Below are positions 27,034 through 36,629 of a DNA stretch of 64,000 nt, piece by piece (the first letter of the stretch is position 1; every line of letters starts with the position of its first letter). Position numbers and translations under genes: made by a program. This DNA comes from Paenibacillus_S sp043945595 (GTDB lineage Bacteria > Bacillota > Bacilli > Paenibacillales > NBRC-103111). The stretch covers positions 310,001-374,000 of the forward strand of contig NZ_JBIFNP010000001.1 of the NCBI RefSeq assembly GCF_043945595.1, read 5' to 3'. The notes beneath the pieces were generated by a model that had not been told where the DNA came from, did not search any database, and saw nothing but the letters and a program-made list of their open reading frames with translations.

Positions 27034-28145
27034 AGACTATATCCTTATACAATCGAACTTCCACCCTTGGCGGCACCTATTTTCTTTTATTGGTAAATCG
27101 CACACAGATGCATTATTTTGTTTTAATCATGCCGGTGTATTTGGTGCATTCGTATATGGTTTGGGGAATTGTCGTCATGGGGCTGCTGTCCCAACTTAAT
27201 TTGATGATGCTGTCCAAATGGTTTACTTCCAGTTATGCAGCGAAAGGCTATCAAGGATTTCTACAACTGTTCGGAAAACGAACGGTTCAAGTTATCTCCA
27301 TATTTGGTTTTTTGATCATATTGTTAAAAATTTCAATCATCACACTGGGGTACGTTGAAATGCTCCATAGTTTTATGTATCCATCTATGAATAAAAAGTG
27401 GCTGATCCTGGCGATTCTTTTGATCAGCTTATTTGTGGCTTCACATGGAATGGAGAAAACATTGCGTTTTGTCGTCATCGCCTTTCTTTGCGGGGCTTGG
27501 ATCGCAATCTTGTTTATTCCCTTTTTCTTTTCGCAATCTGCAAATTACCGCGATTTGTATCCTCTCATACCCACCGAATGGTCAGAACAATCATGGCTTG
27601 GTTTGTTGTTTATTTGGTCGGCATTATCCGGTCCAGTATACTTGGCCTTTATGGTTCCATGGTTAAGCTCCAATAAAAAAATATTGAAATATCTGGTCAT
27701 TGGAAATATGTTGACGATCATGGAATATTCATTATTGTTCATTGCTTCGGTATTGTTTTACGGTTCGAACTTCTTAAGCAAGATCAGTTTTCCGGTAGTA
27801 CATATGGGAGGCTACATTCAAACGAGTGGTTTAGAACGAATCGATTACATCCTTATCTCTTTCCATATGTTTAATTATGTGTTTGACATTTCAATTCTTC
27901 TGTTGTGTCTTTATGGGGCCGGAAGAGTCTTTATGAGGAAAATGAACGAACGCACGACTCGGATCGGATTATTGTCGAGTTGGCTCGTTATTTTGATTAG
28001 CATCATCTCAATGGATCAATGGTTATGGGAAACGATTCCGGGTCAAAAGATGTTACTGAACACTCAAATCTGGCTCGGCGCATTCATTTATTTACTTGTT
28101 CCTACGATCCTTTTCACTGCGGTTAAACGAAAGGAGAGTATGTAG
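27030..28145 (+). CDS. Spore germination permease, GerB/GerKB family (B subunit)
   Basis: The 371-residue protein has ten predicted membrane helices and the GerAB/APC-type fold, with TLGGTYFLLLVNRTQM, ILLKISIITLGYVEMLH and SGLERIDYILISFHMF. B subunits bind the germinant. Its ATG overlaps the stop of the A subunit (ATGA), with AGGAG upstream, so translation is coupled. Confidence 0.92.
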   Translation: MKTISLYNRTSTLGGTYFLLLVNRTQMHYFVLIMPVYLVHSYMVWGIVVMGLLSQLNLMMLSKWFTSSYAAKGYQGFLQLFGKRTVQVISIFGFLIILLKISIITLGYVEMLHSFMYPSMNKKWLILAILLISLFVASHGMEKTLRFVVIAFLCGAWIAILFIPFFFSQSANYRDLYPLIPTEWSEQSWLGLLFIWSALSGPVYLAFMVPWLSSNKKILKYLVIGNMLTIMEYSLLFIASVLFYGSNFLSKISFPVVHMGGYIQTSGLERIDYILISFHMFNYVFDISILLLCLYGAGRVFMRKMNERTTRIGLLSSWLVILISIISMDQWLWETIPGQKMLLNTQIWLGAFIYLLVPTILFTAVKRKESM

Positions 28146-28147
28146 GC

Positions 28148-29242
28148 ATGGTACCCTACAAACACTATGGTTTATTGGCGATTGTAAGCCTTATGTGGAT
28201 GGCCGGCTGTTCTTCTCCATATGTCGAGAACAGTAGGATCGAAGAGATCGCTCCGGTCGTTTTCTGGACGGTTGACAAGGGGACAGAAGGAAAGTTGAAG
28301 ATCAGCACTTTAGTACCACCGCTCATCAAAGAAAAAAAACGTTTTCTCTCCAAGGAAGTCGATCTGTTAAAGCAGGGAGGCAAGGAATTTAATTTAATTT
28401 ATTATCGGGAATTAAAGCAGGGGCAGCTGCGAATGTTATTAATCAATGAGGAGCTGGCAAAAAAAGGAGGCATTGAAAAGCTGGTCAATACGATACTTAT
28501 TGATCCCGATATTTCAATGCGTGTCTATTTGTTGATTGTCAGAGGCGATTTTGATGAATACATAAAAAATCAATTGACGAAGCAAGAAAACCAAGATTAT
28601 TTTCTTTATCGGATGTTAAAGCATTACGAGGAGCAGAACCAAGGTGAAATGAGCATCGTCAATATTCATCAATTTATGAAAAAATTATATTCCCCTCTTA
28701 AGGATCCGATCCTGCCGGTTTTTTATTCAGATAAGAACAATTTCAGTTATGTAGGGACAGCCTTCTTCCAAAAGGATAAAGAAGTAATGGTCATTCAAGA
28801 TCTGGACGATGAAATTTTTCAACTTCTGGATAATGATCATTTCCTAAAAATCTTGGCCATTCCAAAGTTATCTATCAGTTTAGGACGTATTCGATCCAAT
28901 GTTCGCATGAAAGTATCGAGGGACTATTCATCCTTGTCTTTACACGTGGGATTGAACGGAAGAATTGAGGAATACCAGGGAGAAAAGGATATTCAAAGTG
29001 AGGAACAGTTGGAACAATTAATTCATGAGATTGAGGTCTACCTTGAGGAACAAACGTCAGATTTATTAAAAAGAATGCAACGGTTGAAAGTGGATCCCTT
29101 AGAGATCGGAACACATTCGCTTAAGCCGTTTTCTAAAGGAATAACGGAAGAGCAATGGTCGAAATATTGGGGAAATATGAAAATTAATGTTGACTACGAC
29201 ATCAAAATACATCCTTTAATTAATGTTGAGCGGTTGATGTGA
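28148..29242 (+). CDS. Ger(x)C family spore germination lipoprotein (C subunit)
   Basis: The 364-residue protein begins with a lipoprotein signal peptide ending in WMAGCSS (lipidation Cys at residue 21). It continues with the GerAC pattern FLSKEVDLLKQGGKEFNLIY, YVGTAFFQKDKEVMVIQ and the C-terminal LEQLIHEIEVYLEEQTSDLL. C subunits sit on the outer face of the spore inner membrane with A and B. It follows the B gene after two bases, ending the operon before a terminator. Confidence 0.92.
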   Translation: MVPYKHYGLLAIVSLMWMAGCSSPYVENSRIEEIAPVVFWTVDKGTEGKLKISTLVPPLIKEKKRFLSKEVDLLKQGGKEFNLIYYRELKQGQLRMLLINEELAKKGGIEKLVNTILIDPDISMRVYLLIVRGDFDEYIKNQLTKQENQDYFLYRMLKHYEEQNQGEMSIVNIHQFMKKLYSPLKDPILPVFYSDKNNFSYVGTAFFQKDKEVMVIQDLDDEIFQLLDNDHFLKILAIPKLSISLGRIRSNVRMKVSRDYSSLSLHVGLNGRIEEYQGEKDIQSEEQLEQLIHEIEVYLEEQTSDLLKRMQRLKVDPLEIGTHSLKPFSKGITEEQWSKYWGNMKINVDYDIKIHPLINVERLM

Positions 29243-29265
29243 TTCCAAACAAGCCAATCGTTCCG

Positions 29266-29292
29266 AGCCGCTTGAAATAAGCGGTTTTTGTT
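29266..29292 (+). terminator. Rho-independent terminator of the ger operon
   Basis: AGCCGCTT and AAGCGGTTTTTG form a 7-8 bp stem with a short loop and T-run. Confidence 0.8.
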
Positions 29293-29334
29293 TGCAAAAA
29301 GATTGATGAAAGAGATTTAAAGAGGATATTGTTA

Positions 29335-31316
29335 ATGATGAGTCAAGTGTTAAAGAAGAGAATTACTCGTTCTGTCTGGAATTGCATCTTGACGATGACG
29401 ATGGCCGCTACTGCGCTAACCATCATTCCCATGCCAAAATCAAGTGCGGCTACACAGGCAACTTATTATATATAACCTTCCGGAAACGATAACAATGCCG
29501 GAACCTTATCCGCGCCGTTCAAGACAATCCAAAAGGTTCAAAATATCGTAAAGACCATTCGTGGCAACATGACAGGCGATATCAATGTCTATCTCCGAGG
29601 GCACGCGCGAGCAGTCGTCAACCATTGCCTTTACTGAAAACGATGGAGGTACAAACGGTTACTACATTAATTATATGGCTTATGGCAGCGAAAAGCCTGT
29701 TATCAGCGGTGGAAAGCGCATCACAGGATGGACACAGGTATCGGGACAAAATTATTATGTTGCGGACGTTCCGTTGTCGGAGGGTTACACAGATTATTTC
29801 AGACAGTTATATGTAAACGGTGTCAGAATTTATCGAGCTAGCGGTCCTTGGGTGAAAGGTATCACTTATTACGATAGTCCCTATGCGACCGATACGACAA
29901 TAGATGGGATCAACTTCTTACCGCAATCAGTCAAGATCTATTCCAACCCTACTGATGTTCGATTACTGCATGTGAATTCGTTCAAAATCGATGAGTGACC
30001 TGTCGTTAATGTGGGGGTGAATGGCAACTATCACACAGTTCGGGCCGCACAGCCCCATTCAAATCGGCGGATCGAGGTTATATGTCTCCTACAGACAATT
30101 ACATGATTGTTAATGCGTTTGAGGAATTGGATACACCAGGAGAATGGTACTTGAACAGAGTTACTCGGAAAATTTATTATTATCCTTACAGCAATGAAAA
30201 TATGAGTACCGCCGAAGTATATGCACCTGCCATCGCTTCGGATCAATTAGTGAAGTTTGAGGGCAGTTCTACCTCGAACTTGGTACGAAATATCCGGCTT
30301 CAGGGAATCACGTTCGAAAACGGTAACTGGTTAATGCCAAAAGATTATTTCATAGGGGCTCCCAGGCGGAAGCCTTGTACCCATCGAATGGTAAAAATTC
30401 TAGGTTCACTTACGGCGACCAAGTTCCCGGCAACATTTCACTAAATCACACAAACGGCATCCAATTCATTGGCAATACCATCCGCCATATGGGTGCTTCC
30501 GGCATACATTTGTATAACGACGCGTCTAATACTCTGATCCAAGGCTATATATTTACAGTTTATACGCTGGACGGCGGCGCTCAACAGACGGGTAAGAGCG
30601 TGAACATTACAGAGGAAGGCAATCATTCGCTCAACTATTGGAGCTTCGATAACGCCGGTAAAGTGGAAGCGGGGCATACGGTATCCGTCAAGATCGACAA
30701 GACGTCGCCGGTGAGGACGGCTGCTGTCTCACCTGCTCAGCCGGACGGGCTGAATGGGTGGTATGTGCATGCTGTAACAGTAAGCTTTAAACGTATATGA
30801 CAATCTCTCGGGTGCGGCTAAGACGGATTACAGCCTGGATGGCGGCAGCACATGGTTGGCCTACACGGCGCCTATTAAGCTCAGTCAGGACGGTAACTAT
30901 ACGGTAAGCTACCGCTCGACGGATAACGCCGGCAATGTGGAAGCGATAAAAGCCATTGGCTTCAATCTGGATGCGACTGCACCGACGATAACAGTATCCG
31001 GTTTGGTGTACGGAACGTACAGCGATTCCATGGATATTACACCGATTTTTACGCTCGGCGATAACTTGTCCGGAGTCGACAGCAGCAAGTCGACGGTCAC
31101 GGTAAGTACGTATGGCGTAAAGCAAACCGTGCAGAAAGGAGCGGCCATTCCGATGTATACGCTGTCGCTTGGGACACACACGCTGATCGTAACGGCAAGC
31201 GACCTGGCAGGGAATACGGAAAGCCAAACGGTAATGTTCCAGACAACGACAAGCACCCAATCCCTGCAAGCCTTGGTAACACGCTTTACGAATTCCGGAT
31301 GGATGCGCCGGCGGTA
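29335..31316 (+). pseudogene. Secreted right-handed beta-helix protein (pectate lyase-like) remnant
   Basis: It starts with a clear Sec signal peptide (VWNCILTMTMAATALTIIPM ... SSAA). ATYYI, a stop and PSGNDNNAGTLSAPFKTIQK then give the usual start of DUF1565/beta-helix polysaccharide-degrading proteins. Shifted frames add TIAFTENDGGTNGYYINYMA, WTQVSGQNYYVADVPLS and WYLNRVTRKIYYYPYS. They also add the helix rungs GIQFIGNTIRHMGASGIHLY. Then the sequence jumps to OmpL47-type repeats (DGGSTWLAYTAPIKLSQDGN, YRSTDNAGNVE), so an internal segment was deleted. At least five lesions are seen. It was probably a plant-polysaccharide lyase or glycosidase. Confidence 0.75.
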
Positions 31317-31324
31317 AAATAGAA

Positions 31325-31362
31325 AACCTTACCAAGAGGTGGTAACCCCTCACGGTAAGGTT
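31325..31362. terminator. Hairpin, possible terminator
   Basis: AACCTTACC (31325-31333) and GGTAAGGTT (31354-31362) form a 9-bp stem with a 20-base loop. No long T-run follows. It marks the end of the beta-helix relic and the change to AT-rich DNA. Confidence 0.5.
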
Positions 31363-31462
31363 CGCTTGTTTCGCCGAAACATCTTGATTGTAGCTTATTA
31401 CTTCTGTAAATTCAATATGTATACACTTGATTAGATTAATTGTAGTTGGATACTTGCTGTCT

Positions 31463-31819
31463 TTATGAATTTCCCTCGATTGATTTAAATATATCCTTCG
31501 TAATACGATGAATCATTTTGACATCCTCGATTTTCTTCTCTTTTAAGAATTGATTGTGCGCTTCTAAAACAGAGCTTATTTCAAACTCCTCCGAATTTAT
31601 ATCTACCTCACGATATTCAAATAAGTCCTCAGGTTTCATATTGAGGGCAGTCACTATTTTCTCAAGAGAATCTAATGAGGTGTTCCGTTTTCCTCTTTCT
31701 ACATCTCCAAGATAAGAAGGTTGAAGACCTGTTGCAAGGCTAAGTTGTTGTAATGTCATGCCCTTGAGATTCCGGATAAAACGAATCCTATCGCCAATGA
31801 TCATTTTTAATGTGCCCAC
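31463..31819 (-). CDS. XRE-family helix-turn-helix regulator
   Basis: The 118-residue protein has an N-terminal Cro/CI-type HTH (IGDRIRFIRNLKGMTLQQLS, ATGLQPSYLGDVERGKRNTS, LDSLEKIVTALNMKPEDLF) and an acidic 45-residue tail. The GTG at 31819 has AAGGGG eight bases upstream. It is divergent from two unknown genes whose shared promoter region carries an inverted repeat, so it probably represses them. Confidence 0.85.
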   Translation of the reverse strand: MGTLKMIIGDRIRFIRNLKGMTLQQLSLATGLQPSYLGDVERGKRNTSLDSLEKIVTALNMKPEDLFEYREVDINSEEFEISSVLEAHNQFLKEKKIEDVKMIHRITKDIFKSIEGNS

Positions 31820-31860
31820 TTTACTTGCCCCTTTAAATTTAAAATTTATTTTAAAATAAA

Positions 31861-31907
31861 AACACTATAAGTGAAGTTTATTATTGATTTATTTACTTAA
31901 AAGTGTT
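31861..31907. promoter_or_regulatory. Candidate operator between divergent genes
   Basis: AACACTATAAGTGAA (31861-31875) and TTACTTAAAAGTGTT (31893-31907) are imperfect inverted repeats in a very AT-rich gap between the XRE gene and the hypothetical gene at 31947. Confidence 0.45.
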
Positions 31908-31946
31908 AATTTATAATTATTATTATTGTTATCAGGAGTGATTGGG

Positions 31947-32360
31947 ATGATTCCTAAAGTAAGGAATGTAGAAACAGTCATTTTGGAAAATCAACTATCT
32001 GAGCAATCCGCATTTAAGTTCAAAAGTGTCATTTTTCATAAGTACATACAGTATGTCTTATTACAACAAAATGCATCTTATAGAATCCTGAAAACAACTT
32101 ATGTAGATAAGGATTTGAAGCTTATCGGACCAAGTTATGAGGAAATCAGTGATCTAACTGAAGATCTTGTCAAGTCGGGCATTAACCTGGAAATGATTTT
32201 GCTTGAGCCTGATCTTGAATATTGGGTTGTAGGAATCAGTTTCAACAAGTCAGTAAATCCGTGTCGGATGAATATTGAGTTCAAGCTTTCTGAAAAACCG
32301 TTAGATATTCTACCGTATATTGTACAGACAGGAGCAGACCATGTTCTCTTTTCAGAATGA
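31947..32360 (+). CDS. Hypothetical protein
   Basis: The 137-residue soluble protein (MIPKVRNVETVILENQ ... YIVQTGADHVLFSE) shows no domain I recognise. It has mixed alpha/beta composition with strands such as LEYWVVGISF and RMNIEFKL. The ATG at 31947 follows AGGAGTG at good spacing. An in-frame TTG at 31926 does not. Its last 20 bases overlap the next gene, whose ribosome binding site lies inside it, so the two are coupled. Confidence 0.7.
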   Translation: MIPKVRNVETVILENQLSEQSAFKFKSVIFHKYIQYVLLQQNASYRILKTTYVDKDLKLIGPSYEEISDLTEDLVKSGINLEMILLEPDLEYWVVGISFNKSVNPCRMNIEFKLSEKPLDILPYIVQTGADHVLFSE

Positions 32361-32856
32361 GGTTATCAATTTTATGACTAATGGAAGAGTAACGGTTAGA
32401 ACATTAGATTACTTGGGTCTGATATCCGCCGGACAATGTGCTATTCCCAATCAATTTTACGAATTAGGTTGGGGAAGGTGGCTTCCTATGCCGAATATAA
32501 CCTCATTACCCTACATAAGTAACAGCATCGCCTCCAGTTTAAACAAAGAGGGTCTCGTTAAACATCTCGAACAAAAAGTAAAATCAAACACGTTTATCGA
32601 TTTTTCTATACGAGTTCCTCAGAATTTATCACAAAGTGAGAAAGATGAATATGAACTATTATACGTAAGGGAAACGGAGATCAAACGAAGACTTGAAGCT
32701 AATGGTTATCAATACCCTAGCAATATGCAGGAAGTAGTCAACCTATATATCGATCTTGGAGTAGCTTACGAGCTGCAGGATGATCATTATAATGGGTTAC
32801 TCGATTTAATCATTAGGCCTCTCCCTCATATTGACACCGTCCTTCTCTTAAAATAG
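32341..32856 (+). CDS. Hypothetical protein
   Basis: The 171-residue protein (MFSFQNEVINFMTNGRVTVR, then a GWGRWLPMP segment and a C-terminal helix-rich region SQSEKDEYELLYVRETEIKR) is unknown to me. AGGAG lies six bases before the ATG at 32341, inside the preceding gene. It is convergent with an XRE regulator. Two XRE genes surround this pair, which resembles small mobile-element modules under tight repression. Confidence 0.7.
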   Translation: MFSFQNEVINFMTNGRVTVRTLDYLGLISAGQCAIPNQFYELGWGRWLPMPNITSLPYISNSIASSLNKEGLVKHLEQKVKSNTFIDFSIRVPQNLSQSEKDEYELLYVRETEIKRRLEANGYQYPSNMQEVVNLYIDLGVAYELQDDHYNGLLDLIIRPLPHIDTVLLLK

Positions 32857-32859
32857 TTA

Positions 32860-33594
32860 TTATGAAGAGTGTTTTTTCTCCCAAGCTCTCCATTGCGTAC
32901 GAAAAGCATCGAGACACTGTAAGAGAAATTCGTATTCGTGCTCATCTATTTTTTCAAGATGATTTTGACCAACCAAGAAGCTGTTAGTTTGATCGATAGT
33001 CAATTCATCTTGTGATGTTGTTGAACGAGTGTAAGAATATTTCAATTGTTGTTGTTGAATAAATTCGGAATCCATATTTCTGAATATTTCTAATACAGTA
33101 ACAACTAGCGTGAACTTATCCTGAAGAGACAGCATTTCTATACCAACTGTACTTAGAATTGATAATGAAAAATGTAAATCGCTAACTTCTAGGTTTACAG
33201 GTTGTTCGGGAATGATTTTTTTGAAAAATGTATTTTTGATTTCAGCATTTTTTATCGAAAAAAGTGCTTGTTGAAGAAATTCTTTATTTGAGGACATTTT
33301 TATCATATCAAAAGTGTCCTGCAGGAAAAAATCGATCTCCAAGATCGATTTTTTTAATTGTTCTGGGGCTTTTTCCATAAATCCAGCTACGATCAGCTCA
33401 TCCGGATCCCCTCGAGTAACTTCAGCTAAGGCTACCGAGATAGCATCGTTCGAAGGTAGTTTATGGCCGTTTTTTAATTTACTGATGTAAGAGCGGTCTA
33501 TAGGAGACCCTCTTTCTGTAAGCTTATTACATATGTCGTTAAGTGATAAGCCAGAAGTTTTTATATATTGCGATAAAATTGTTGAATATCTCAT
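32860..33594 (-). CDS. XRE-family regulator with long C-terminal domain
   Basis: The 244-residue protein starts with an HTH (ILSQYIKTSGLSLNDICNKL ... IDRSYISKLKNGHKLPSND). A 170-residue helical domain of unknown function with hydrophobic heptads follows. It is divergent from the recombinase operon that begins at 33730. The gap contains repeated CTGTTGACT sequences, so control of recombinase expression is a reasonable inference. Confidence 0.8.
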   Translation of the reverse strand: MRYSTILSQYIKTSGLSLNDICNKLTERGSPIDRSYISKLKNGHKLPSNDAISVALAEVTRGDPDELIVAGFMEKAPEQLKKSILEIDFFLQDTFDMIKMSSNKEFLQQALFSIKNAEIKNTFFKKIIPEQPVNLEVSDLHFSLSILSTVGIEMLSLQDKFTLVVTVLEIFRNMDSEFIQQQQLKYSYTRSTTSQDELTIDQTNSFLVGQNHLEKIDEHEYEFLLQCLDAFRTQWRAWEKKHSS

Positions 33595-33631
33595 CTCATA
33601 TTAAAATCCTTCCAAATTTATTTGCTTGTTA

Positions 33632-33678
33632 CTGTTGACTGAGTTGGCAATATGGACTAATTGTACAATCTGTTGACT
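33632..33678. promoter_or_regulatory. Direct repeats upstream of the recombinase operon
   Basis: CTGTTGACT occurs at 33632-33640 and 33670-33678 in the gap between the XRE gene and the first recombinase. TTGACT also fits a -35 box, so the repeats may be overlapping promoters and operators. Confidence 0.4.
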
Positions 33679-33729
33679 CAGAAAACAACCGTGTTAGTAT
33701 GAAATTAATCAGAGGAAAGGGGTTTTTTC

Positions 33730-34854
33730 ATGCTCTATATTGGCGGGTCAGGAGAACACATCTTTTTGGATAAACACGAGAGGGTGATTGAACTTCCAAC
33801 GTATTATATAAAGAGCCTTGCCAGGAAATCCCGATTCAGTAGCAGCACAATACATCAATATTCGAAGTCACTTAAATATTTTTGCGAATACGTACAGGGG
33901 CTGGTAGACAATGGTGACTATTTAGTTGATGAATTGCTTGGCGCTATTGATGGAGATCATATTGATCAATATTTAACTAGATTAAAAGAAGAAGGGATAG
34001 GAGCATCAACCATACGAAATCGAGATGTTGCCATTAAAGGGTTCATGGAATGGCTAACTTCAACGGAAGCAGGAAGTGTTCGAGAGGAGAGCGGGTATGT
34101 ACAGGGGAAGCTTAAGAGTGCGGCTTCCAAAAAGAAAGTCCCTAAGTATTTAACGAAAGAAGAAATTATTCATTTTATTACATGTTTGAATGACGAGAGC
34201 CAGCGCTGTTTAGTTCACTTTATGTATGATTGCGGGGTTCGAGTCTCGGAGGTGCCTCGAATTAAAAAAAGTGACATTCCGAATTTGGCGAATTACCCGG
34301 AGGATCAAATGTACTTTGATCTGCATATTAGCGGTTCCAAAGGGCGCGGTGGAGAAGAAAAGCCAAGGTACACGCTAATTTCAAGAGCGATGATCCAACG
34401 TATTAATCTACTCCATAATAACTGGAAAACGTACATGAAAGCATCGGTAAAGTTGAGGGATACACCCTGCTTCTTAAACACACATGGTAATATTCTTACG
34501 GATAATTGCATTAGAACAATGTTTAGAGATGCGGCCATCAGAAATAGACTAGCACCTAGTAAATTCTCTCCACATAAAATTCGCCATAGTTTCGCTGTAT
34601 CTATACTGAAAAGCGAACATGGCAATGACCGTTTGGAAAAACTGGTGTTAGCTAAAGAAACTCTTGGTCATGAGGATATTAAAACAACAGAGATGTATGT
34701 GACCATTCCCTTTCCTGTCCTAGAGAATCTTAGAAATAAGGATGAAGAACAAGGAATTCTATGTCGTTTTGAGGAGTCACAAGAAATATTTGAACGTACT
34801 TATAAGCCTCAAAAATTGCATATGGAAAGGCGAGGCAGAATAAAAGCGAGGTGA
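33730..34854 (+). CDS. Tyrosine recombinase, first of trio (TnpA-like)
   Basis: The 374-residue integrase has an N-terminal SAM-like core-binding domain (SSSTIHQYSKSLKYFCEYVQ) and a full catalytic domain. Arg is in YDCGVRVSEVPRIKK, the HxxR box in SPHKIRHSFAVSIL, the GH in ETLGHEDIKTTEMY, and the nucleophile Tyr at the end of that motif. AAAGGGG precedes the ATG. The gene heads an operon of at least four genes with 10-30 base gaps or overlaps. Confidence 0.92.
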   Translation: MLYIGGSGEHIFLDKHERVIELPTYYIKSLARKSRFSSSTIHQYSKSLKYFCEYVQGLVDNGDYLVDELLGAIDGDHIDQYLTRLKEEGIGASTIRNRDVAIKGFMEWLTSTEAGSVREESGYVQGKLKSAASKKKVPKYLTKEEIIHFITCLNDESQRCLVHFMYDCGVRVSEVPRIKKSDIPNLANYPEDQMYFDLHISGSKGRGGEEKPRYTLISRAMIQRINLLHNNWKTYMKASVKLRDTPCFLNTHGNILTDNCIRTMFRDAAIRNRLAPSKFSPHKIRHSFAVSILKSEHGNDRLEKLVLAKETLGHEDIKTTEMYVTIPFPVLENLRNKDEEQGILCRFEESQEIFERTYKPQKLHMERRGRIKAR

Positions 34855-34863
34855 AATAGGTCG

Positions 34864-36629
34864 ATGAGTATGAGTAATTTAATAACAATGCCAATAAAGT
34901 TGCCGCAACCCACTCTTAATGAACCATTCGCGCAAATAAATTATATTTTTGAAAGAGTTGCTGGGACTAAGAGTTCATCAAGACGTAAAAAAATCCTATC
35001 AGGATTGAAATGGTACAAAACATTTATATCGGGAACAGCAAATTATGATGAATCCCTGGTTGCTGACCCAAGATTTTACCTCAATAAGCACTGGGATGAG
35101 TTCGCGCTAGTCAAATTTGAGGCGTTTCTAAGTGAATCCAACACTCCTTCAAATCCTAACTACATAACGTCTGCAACAGTAAATGGGTTGATTTATTCGA
35201 TTAAGCAGGTCATGGAGTACGCCATTCATAAAAAACTTACTGCTTCAGATCACCTATTTCCAGTTGCCGTTCCCGAACCGGTTCGAGAAACAACAACCCA
35301 CGAGGCATACACAGACCAAGAATATGATCAAATTACTTCAGCCATCCAGAATGAATTAACGCAAGTACTAAAGGTTATTGATCAGGAGCCCTATGTCAAA
35401 ACAGGTAAAGGGCGAGATCCACGGGAAAAACCGCCGCGCAGAAATGGTATGAGTTATCCAGAAGGATGGGGATGGAAGTTTATTGATAACCTTCGATGGT
35501 ATTTCGAAAACGAAATGAATTGTATCCCAATGTTCGCAACTAAAGCTAATCTTGAAAAGCATCCTCGATTTTTTTCTGCTGTCGCTCAACATTATTCACA
35601 TATAGGTGGTTTGAAAGGGATCTATGCCTCATTTGGAATTGTTCCTTTTATCAAGGCAGATCTAATTATGCCGTTATTAATTAAACTTGTAGCCGAGACG
35701 GGGATGAACCCGGACTCTGTATTGAATCTATCTGTAGATTGCTATGAAGATGAACATCCACTAAGCGGGGTTCCATATCTCAAGTATTACAAAGAAAGAA
35801 GTACAGGTGAAAAAGAACTGCATCTCTCATTGTATGATAAAAATACTGAAATCAAAGAACTAAAAATTGAAGAAGCTCGAATTATAAAGCGCACAATTGA
35901 ACGGATAAAGCAAATTACCAGGAATATTAGAGCAGAGGCTCCACCTCAATTACAGAAAAAATTATTTCTGCATAAGCTTCATGGTAACAGGGATCAAGGC
36001 AGGATTAAAGTCCTCGATAATGGAGTAACCTCAGACTGGTGCAAGAGAATGGTTGAGAAATATAATCTGACTAGTTCGGACGGGAGACCACTAAATTTCA
36101 ACTTAGTGCGTTTTAGACCAACCAGAATTACTAATCTAGTCAGAAGAGGGTATGATTTTTTTGAGATCATGAGCCAAGCGGGACATGCCAGCATTACAAC
36201 AACGCTCCGTTACTTATCGAAGAGGAATCTTGAACTTGCGGCGAGACGTGAGATTCTTAACGCTCTTGAGACCATACATCAAAACCAAGTATGGGCAAAA
36301 GAGAACAAACCTGCGTATAGTGGCAGTGAGGAAAGCGGCCCTCCAAGTAATTGCTCAAATATTTATAAAGGAATCGTGGCAGATTGCAGAAATCCATTTG
36401 ATCCGCCGGAGCAAGTAAAAAATAGTCCCCAGTATGAACCAAACAAAGCATGTACTCGTCCAATTCATTTTTTTACGAAAATACACTCAGTATTATTGAA
36501 AAGATACTCGATCCAGCTAAGAGTGAGTTTGACGCTGCAGATATTGAGGCAGCTGCTGAATCGGCCATATACATGGATGTACTTATTGATCCGGTAACTT
36601 ACAGACCCGTGAATGAGGAGCTTATATGA
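34864..36629 (+). CDS. Tyrosine recombinase-like protein, second of trio, with a minus-one shift at T7
   Basis: The main frame ends at 36597 with an odd basic, hydrophobic tail. A T7 run at 36468-36474 (T TTT TTT A) allows a minus-one shift into ENTLSIIEKILDPAKSEFDA and PVTYRPVNEELI. That frame stops at 36629 and overlaps the next ATG by four bases, as expected for the true end. The catalytic domain is atypical: AETGMNPDSVLNL lacks the first Arg and VRFRPTRITNLVRRG lacks the HxxR His. AGHASITTTLRYL keeps GH and Tyr. The shift may be programmed or a homopolymer error. Confidence 0.75.
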
